A DNA stretch of 8,873 bases from NCBI GenBank assembly GCA_900557035.1, contig USRA01000071.1:1-8873 (forward strand), read 5' to 3'. Source of the stretch: an uncultured Prevotella sp. Its GTDB lineage: Bacteria > Bacteroidota > Bacteroidia > Bacteroidales > Bacteroidaceae. Under the pieces are notes generated by a model. It saw only the letters and a list, made by a program, of their open reading frames with translations. It was not told the origin of the DNA and did not search any database. A program made the translations under genes and the position numbers. How positions within the stretch are numbered: position 1 is the first letter of the stretch; each line of letters starts with the position of its first letter. Positions 5,941 through 8,873 of this stretch are shown piece after piece.

Positions 5941-6122
5941 TTATTCTACTTTGAATAAATCATCCAGCACCACCTCGTTCTGAATGTTTTGCCACCAGCA
6001 TTATACTCCACACCATACGAAGTTATCATTGTTAGATGGAGAGTCTTCTTCGTTCCTGTAGCTTGCCTGAACTATTCCCTGCGCTTGATTAACCAAGCCG
6101 CATAATCGGGAATAATGGAATA
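5941..6122 (-). pseudogene. Remnant C-terminus of a Bacteroidales archaeal-type ATPase
   Basis: The minus strand encodes a broken but coherent protein end. One frame reads YSIIPDYAAWLIKRRE, then a TAG stop (6074-6072), then FRQATGTKKTLHL and TMITSYGVEYN. After a one-base loss near 5998-6003 the sense continues in the next frame as WWQNIQNEVVLDDLFKVE and ends at TAA (5943-5941). The pattern (F)RxxTGTxKxLHLTMxTxYG...xxQxEVxLDDLF matches, from memory, the C-terminal end of Bacteroidales ATP-binding proteins with an N-terminal AAA/ATPase_2 domain and a C-terminal PD-(D/E)XK-like domain. The P-loop part is absent; the recognisable sequence stops beside the long inverted repeat at 6141-6195. It is non-functional, with one nonsense and one frameshift change in about 60 codons. 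Confidence 0.7.
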
Positions 6123-6140
6123 AGTACACAAGTAAAAATA

Positions 6141-6195
6141 CAAAAGTCTACTACGCTAACCCCTTAAAAAATGGCGTTAGCGTAGTAGACTTTTG
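6141..6195 (-). terminator. Long perfect inverted repeat, probable hydrolase terminator
   Basis: A perfect 20-bp inverted repeat (6141-6160 with 6176-6195) encloses 15 nt; the loop-side CC/GG can add two pairs beyond one mismatch. On the minus strand the stem ends CTTTTG and is followed by TATTTTTACTT, suiting an intrinsic terminator 58 bp after the hydrolase stop codon. The stem is longer than most terminators, so it could also be the scar of a mobile element next to the truncated ATPase. On the plus strand it is followed by TATTTAAG, a poorer fit. Confidence 0.7.
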
Positions 6196-6226
6196 ATATT
6201 TAAGAGGAGAAGGTACAGAAAAACAG

Positions 6227-6253
6227 CTGTTAACTGTTAACTCTGTTAACCCC
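6227..6253 (+). repeat. Third copy of the GTTAAC-triplet sequence, without a terminator stem
   Basis: These 27 bases are identical to 3307-3333 and, over 26 bases, to 8272-8297: three GTTAAC hexamers with a CTG lead and a CCC end. The left flank (ACAGAAAAACAG) resembles the left arm of the other two, but the right arm is missing because the sequence runs into the stop codon (6255-6253) of the hydrolase. It is therefore a repeat copy or a decayed terminator. Confidence 0.85.
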
Positions 6254-7503
6254 TATTTCAGATTCTTATCCAGAAACTCCAGCATTTTCTCCTGCGCTTT
6301 CAGTCCGCAGGAATGAGGAATATCCCAAAGTTCCGTATCCAGCAGATTATCAGCTCCCTGACTCTTCCAAACCTTGTGCATTTCTGCGAAAGCATCCTTT
6401 ACGCCAGGTACAGGGAAGAGCTTGTCTTTTGTTCCATTGATGAAGAGCATCGGCTTCGGACAGGCGAGGGAGGCGATGTGCGGATAGTCAAGATATTGCC
6501 TCAACCCCGGAATGCAATTCGCAAAGCCGCCATTCTCCTTTCTTCCGAATCTTCGGGTAAGCTGCGCGTCGGTGGTTATCATCCAGCAGATGGAAGCACC
6601 CGCCTTGATTCTATCCGATAATGCAGAGAGCATCCACGAACGATAGGCTCCCATCGAACACCCCACGCAGCCAATACGCTTCGCATTCACCATCGGCAGC
6701 GAAGCCAGAAACTCGGTGCTGGAAATATCATCGTAAGTCATGAAGGCAGAGAGGTCTCTACCCAGCATCATCATGTTGCCGGCTATCAGGTCGTATTTGT
6801 TTCTATCCACGCCCTCCTTCCGGCCTCGCTCTCCCCACATCGGCGCATCAATCGAAAGCACCACGTAACCATGTTTCGCCAGGTAATCGCCCACGTACTG
6901 ACCCTCGTAAAGCTGGTTTACCCACGCATCAGCATCGTCCAGGACCTCCTGATTGGCAGCCTTCTTCTTTTCAGAAATCTTCCCATCCGCATCCTGCTCT
7001 TCAGAAGCGATGAAGAAAGGGCGAATCATTTTCTCCTTTCCGATAAAGAGATGAGCACCATGATCGTGAAGTGCCACCACGGCTGGGAATTTTCCATCTC
7101 CTCCATCCGGAATCAGAAGATAAGCCGTAATTCGGGAATAGGCGTTGATATTAAAGGCAATTTTCTGCGCCTTATATCCGTCTCTCTGTTCCTCGCCCAA
7201 CACTTCCATATCCCAAGCCGCAGCCGCTTTCGGAGGTGTCATCATGCACTCGAAAACCTTTGCCCTTGCCGCCTTCTTCCACTTCTTGAAGTTCTTAATC
7301 GGACTGTTGCCCCAAGCCATCGGATAGGTCAGTTCCTTCTTCAGCACTTCTACATAGGTAGGAATCTCTCCCTGCCATTCATACTTCTCCCGCTTCTGAA
7401 GCTTCGGCTTCGAAGGGGGCTGCGCAAGCGACACAGAGGTCTGCGCAAGCGCCACAGACACCTGCAACAATGCGATGATACTATATGTGATAATCCTTTT
7501 CAT
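6253..7503 (-). CDS. Secreted alpha/beta hydrolase (dienelactone-hydrolase / Abhydrolase_7 type)
   Basis: A 416-residue serine hydrolase with a cleavable signal peptide (MKRIITYSIIALLQVSVALAQ), so it acts in the periplasm or outside. The alpha/beta-hydrolase core covers about 125-416. Visible landmarks are the strand and oxyanion region FPAVVALHDHGAH (139-151), the nucleophile elbow GCSMG with Ser283, the acid Asp360 in FINGTKDKLFP, and His397 in IPHSCG, giving a complete catalytic triad in the expected order. An insertion rich in charged residues lies between the first strands (about 160-200). Homologues are annotated as acetyl-xylan esterase-like or dienelactone-hydrolase-family proteins; the elbow lacks the Arg of glucuronoyl esterases (GCSRxGK). 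The substrate, probably a sugar or plant ester, cannot be told. It stands alone with its own promoter and terminator. The signal peptide end carries a small duplication (VSVALAQ, TSVSLAQ). Confidence 0.88.
   Translation of the reverse strand: MKRIITYSIIALLQVSVALAQTSVSLAQPPSKPKLQKREKYEWQGEIPTYVEVLKKELTYPMAWGNSPIKNFKKWKKAARAKVFECMMTPPKAAAAWDMEVLGEEQRDGYKAQKIAFNINAYSRITAYLLIPDGGDGKFPAVVALHDHGAHLFIGKEKMIRPFFIASEEQDADGKISEKKKAANQEVLDDADAWVNQLYEGQYVGDYLAKHGYVVLSIDAPMWGERGRKEGVDRNKYDLIAGNMMMLGRDLSAFMTYDDISSTEFLASLPMVNAKRIGCVGCSMGAYRSWMLSALSDRIKAGASICWMITTDAQLTRRFGRKENGGFANCIPGLRQYLDYPHIASLACPKPMLFINGTKDKLFPVPGVKDAFAEMHKVWKSQGADNLLDTELWDIPHSCGLKAQEKMLEFLDKNLK
7420..7461 (-). repeat. 21-bp tandem duplication at the signal-peptide end
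   Basis: Two adjacent 21-bp units (7420-7440 and 7441-7461) match at 17 positions; 17 of the first 18 bases agree, with CTGCGCAAGCG identical in both. The repeat is in frame and gives VSVALAQ followed by TSVSLAQ, duplicating the ALAQ/SLAQ signal-peptidase cleavage site. Confidence 0.85.
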
Positions 7504-7562
7504 TCTCTTGTCTTGTTTTGTTAGAAATCTTTCTTCCTGTTTATAAGATTAGTTATTGTTTG

Positions 7563-7570
7563 CAAAATTA
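7563..7570 (-). promoter_or_regulatory. Probable -7 element of the hydrolase gene
   Basis: On the minus strand this reads TAATTTTG, a TAnnTTTG match 60 bp upstream of the ATG at 7503. The nearest -33 candidate, TTG at 7596-7594, is 23 bp away, a little long. The promoter lies back to back with that of the LOG gene, so the 216-bp gap is a divergent control region. Confidence 0.5.
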
Positions 7571-7615
7571 AGAAATTATCCGCAAAAAGAGCCCAATAAT
7601 CTCGAAATTTTTGCG

Positions 7616-7623
7616 TACCTTTG
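7616..7623 (+). promoter_or_regulatory. -7 promoter element of the LOG gene
   Basis: TACCTTTG is a strong Bacteroidota -7 match, identical to the element at 5832-5839. No clear -33 TTG is at the right distance. Transcription should start near 7630, so the 22-bp repeats that follow would form most of the 5' untranslated region. Confidence 0.6.
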
Positions 7624-7626
7624 CCT

Positions 7627-7714
7627 AAACATCTATAAATAACGGATAAAACATTAGCAAATAGAAGACAAAACATTCATAAACAACAGATAAAACATCA
7701 TCAAATAGAAAATA
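7627..7714 (+). repeat. Four 22-bp tandem repeats in the LOG leader
   Basis: Units start at 7627, 7649, 7671 and 7693, each beginning AAACAT, then four variable bases, then AAAY and a purine-rich tail ending in AYA or ATA. Units 1 and 3, and 2 and 4, are more alike, giving a 44-bp higher-order period. The next unit would start at 7715, and the ACATG there supplies the start codon of the gene. The tract is A-rich and has no Shine-Dalgarno site. Confidence 0.85.
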
Positions 7715-7719
7715 AAGAC

Positions 7720-8250
7720 ATGAAAATAGCAGTTTTTTGTTCAGCAAATAAGAATATCGACCCCGACTTCTTCACGTTGACAGAAGAGATGGGAAAGTGG
7801 ATGGCAGAGAACGACCACGACCTGGTTTTCGGCGGCTGCAACTCCGGTCTGATGGATTGCATCGGCAAGGCAGTAAAGGCGAATGGCGGCAGAACCATCG
7901 GTGTGGTTCCTACGCTTGTAGAACGAGGAGGCAGAACCTTCCCTGACCTCGACATCGAGATTCCTTGTGATAATCTCAGCGACCGCAAGGACCTGATGCT
8001 TGCCCAGAGCGACATCTTCGTAGCCCTTCCTGGCGGCATCGGCACTCTGGATGAAATCTTCACCATCGCCGCTGCCCACACCATCGGCTACCATCACAAG
8101 ATGGTGATTCTCTACAATATGAAGGGCTTCTGGAACTCCACCATCGCCCTTTTGGATGATATAGCAGATAAGGGTGTAATTCGTGGCGATTGGCGAGATG
8201 TAATTGAAGTGGCGGATAACCTGGAAGAATTGGCAAAAATGTGCATTTAA
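7720..8250 (+). CDS. LOG-family nucleotide 5'-monophosphate phosphoribohydrolase (TIGR00730)
   Basis: A 176-residue cytoplasmic Rossmann-fold protein of the TIGR00730/LOG family, the normal length. Members cleave the N-glycosidic bond of nucleoside 5'-monophosphates, releasing a base and ribose 5-phosphate; plant and some bacterial members activate cytokinins, while others act in purine nucleotide turnover. Visible motifs are the N-terminal strand MKIAVFCSAN, the glycine-rich LVFGGCNSGLM (35-45), SDRKDLM with the conserved Arg89-Lys90, and the signature PGGIGTLDE at 104-112, which carries the catalytic Glu112. The family usually forms dimers with shared active sites. The substrate is not decided by the sequence. 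The start is the ATG directly after the 22-bp repeats. It is a single-gene unit ended by a strong terminator shared with the convergent flavodiiron gene. Confidence 0.93.
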   Translation: MKIAVFCSANKNIDPDFFTLTEEMGKWMAENDHDLVFGGCNSGLMDCIGKAVKANGGRTIGVVPTLVERGGRTFPDLDIEIPCDNLSDRKDLMLAQSDIFVALPGGIGTLDEIFTIAAAHTIGYHHKMVILYNMKGFWNSTIALLDDIADKGVIRGDWRDVIEVADNLEELAKMCI

Positions 8251-8255
8251 GGAGA

Positions 8256-8315
8256 AAGAGCGGAAAAACAACTGTTAACTGTTAACTCTGTTAACCCAGT
8301 TGTTCTTCCGCTCTT
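8256..8315. terminator. Bidirectional terminator between LOG and flavodiiron genes
   Basis: Arms 8256-8274 and 8297-8315 form a 19-bp stem (AAGAGCGG... with ...CCGCTCTT) with one mismatch and a 22-nt loop holding three GTTAAC hexamers. A T-rich tract follows on the plus strand and TTTCTCC on the minus strand. It begins five bases after the LOG stop codon and lies 43 bp beyond the end of the convergent gene. It is nearly identical to the terminator at 3290-3353. Confidence 0.85.
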
Positions 8316-8358
8316 GATTTTTCTAAAATCTTATCTATTATCTCCAATAAGAAATCTC

Positions 8359-8873
8359 CTATTCCGCCAGCAGCTTCTCTGCCATCGCCTTACCCAGAGC
8401 CTCGCACTGTGCCTTCACCTCTGGAGTAATCGCCTGCTTCATATCCACCGGCTCGCCCACTGGCTCGTAGTGGAGCTTGGTGTCGTTCCACTCCTGAATC
8501 TTAGCCACAGCCTTGCTTGCCCAGCAATGAGAACCGTACCAGCCAAGAAGGTGGTTCTTGACGTCCTTATTGGCAAGCTCGGAGAGGAGAACCTCCATCT
8601 CGTGATAAAGACCGGCATTGTAGGTTGGAGCACCTACGATAAGACCCTTGTAGCGGAAGATGTCGCGCAGGATGTAGCTGTGGTGAGTCTTCGAGATGTT
8701 GTACATCACGATGTTCTTCACGCCTGCCTTGCTTGCAGCACGGGCGATGATTTCAGCCATGCGCTCGGTGTTGCCATACATGGTGCCGTAGCAGATAACG
8801 AGGCCCGGCTCCGTCTCATACTTCGACATCTTATCATACATGCCGATAACCTTCTCAATATGCTCGTGCCAAA
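8359..8873 (-). CDS. Flavodiiron protein, C-terminal flavodoxin domain (partial)
   Basis: The last 170 residues of a gene that continues beyond the window. The frame is open to the edge and reads WHEHIEKVIGMY before the flavodoxin domain, the linker typical of Bacteroidetes flavodiiron proteins (FprA, rubredoxin:oxygen oxidoreductase type). The flavodoxin domain shows the FMN phosphate loop YGTMYGNTERMA, a second flavin-contact region VGAPTYNAGLY and the segment GWYGSHCWASKAV. In complete members an N-terminal metallo-beta-lactamase-like domain holds a di-iron centre that reduces O2 or NO to water or N2O, with electrons coming through the FMN; that part would lie outside the window. The role would be oxygen or nitric oxide detoxification in an anaerobe. 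A methionine at 8841 is internal to the frame and is not the true start. It converges on the LOG gene. Confidence 0.92.
   Translation of the reverse strand, partial: WHEHIEKVIGMYDKMSKYETEPGLVICYGTMYGNTERMAEIIARAASKAGVKNIVMYNISKTHHSYILRDIFRYKGLIVGAPTYNAGLYHEMEVLLSELANKDVKNHLLGWYGSHCWASKAVAKIQEWNDTKLHYEPVGEPVDMKQAITPEVKAQCEALGKAMAEKLLAE

Noticed and set aside
6871..7524. Plus-strand frame of 217 codons opposite the hydrolase
   Set aside because: It is Arg/Leu-rich shadow sequence of a gene with a full catalytic triad and signal peptide.
7741..8271. Minus-strand frame of 176 codons opposite the LOG gene
   Set aside because: It is fully antisense to a gene with clear family motifs and has no domain of its own.

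Overview
The window looks like chromosomal DNA of a Bacteroidales bacterium, most likely a gut Prevotella/Segatella. Four things point there: promoters of the Bacteroidota type (TAnnTTTG at -7), genes mostly without Shine-Dalgarno sites, a BspA-like leucine-rich-repeat surface protein with a type IX-like C-terminal tail, and a Bacteroidetes-style flavodiiron protein. This is inference from family resemblance; no rRNA or marker gene is present.

Layout. (1) 1-1560: a promoter pointing left out of the window, then a plus-strand AAA ATPase of the AAA_14/DUF4143 type (194-1438) with its own promoter and an intrinsic terminator. (2) 1546-3353: a plus-strand protein resembling the uncharacterised DUF3843 family, with a promoter, a leader of about 130 nt and a strong terminator. 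(3) 3425-5840, minus strand, probably one operon: promoter at 5832-5839, a structured RNA or leader of about 385 nt, a 107-residue unknown protein, a secreted LRR protein with ten near-identical 69-bp repeats, a 24-residue membrane-type micropeptide, and a terminator. (4) 5941-6122: the decayed C-terminus of a second ATPase, followed by a long perfect hairpin. (5) 6253-7503, minus: a secreted alpha/beta hydrolase. (6) 7616-8315, plus: a LOG-type nucleotide phosphoribohydrolase preceded by four 22-bp tandem repeats. (7) 8359-8873, minus: the flavodoxin end of a flavodiiron protein, cut by the window edge.

The genes do not form one pathway. The parts least explained by known families are the structured RNA ahead of the LRR operon, with mutually exclusive helices at its 3' end; the micropeptide at the operon end; and a GTTAAC-triplet sequence found three times in the same orientation, twice as the loop of near-identical terminators. 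No CRISPR array, tRNA, rRNA or complete insertion sequence was seen.
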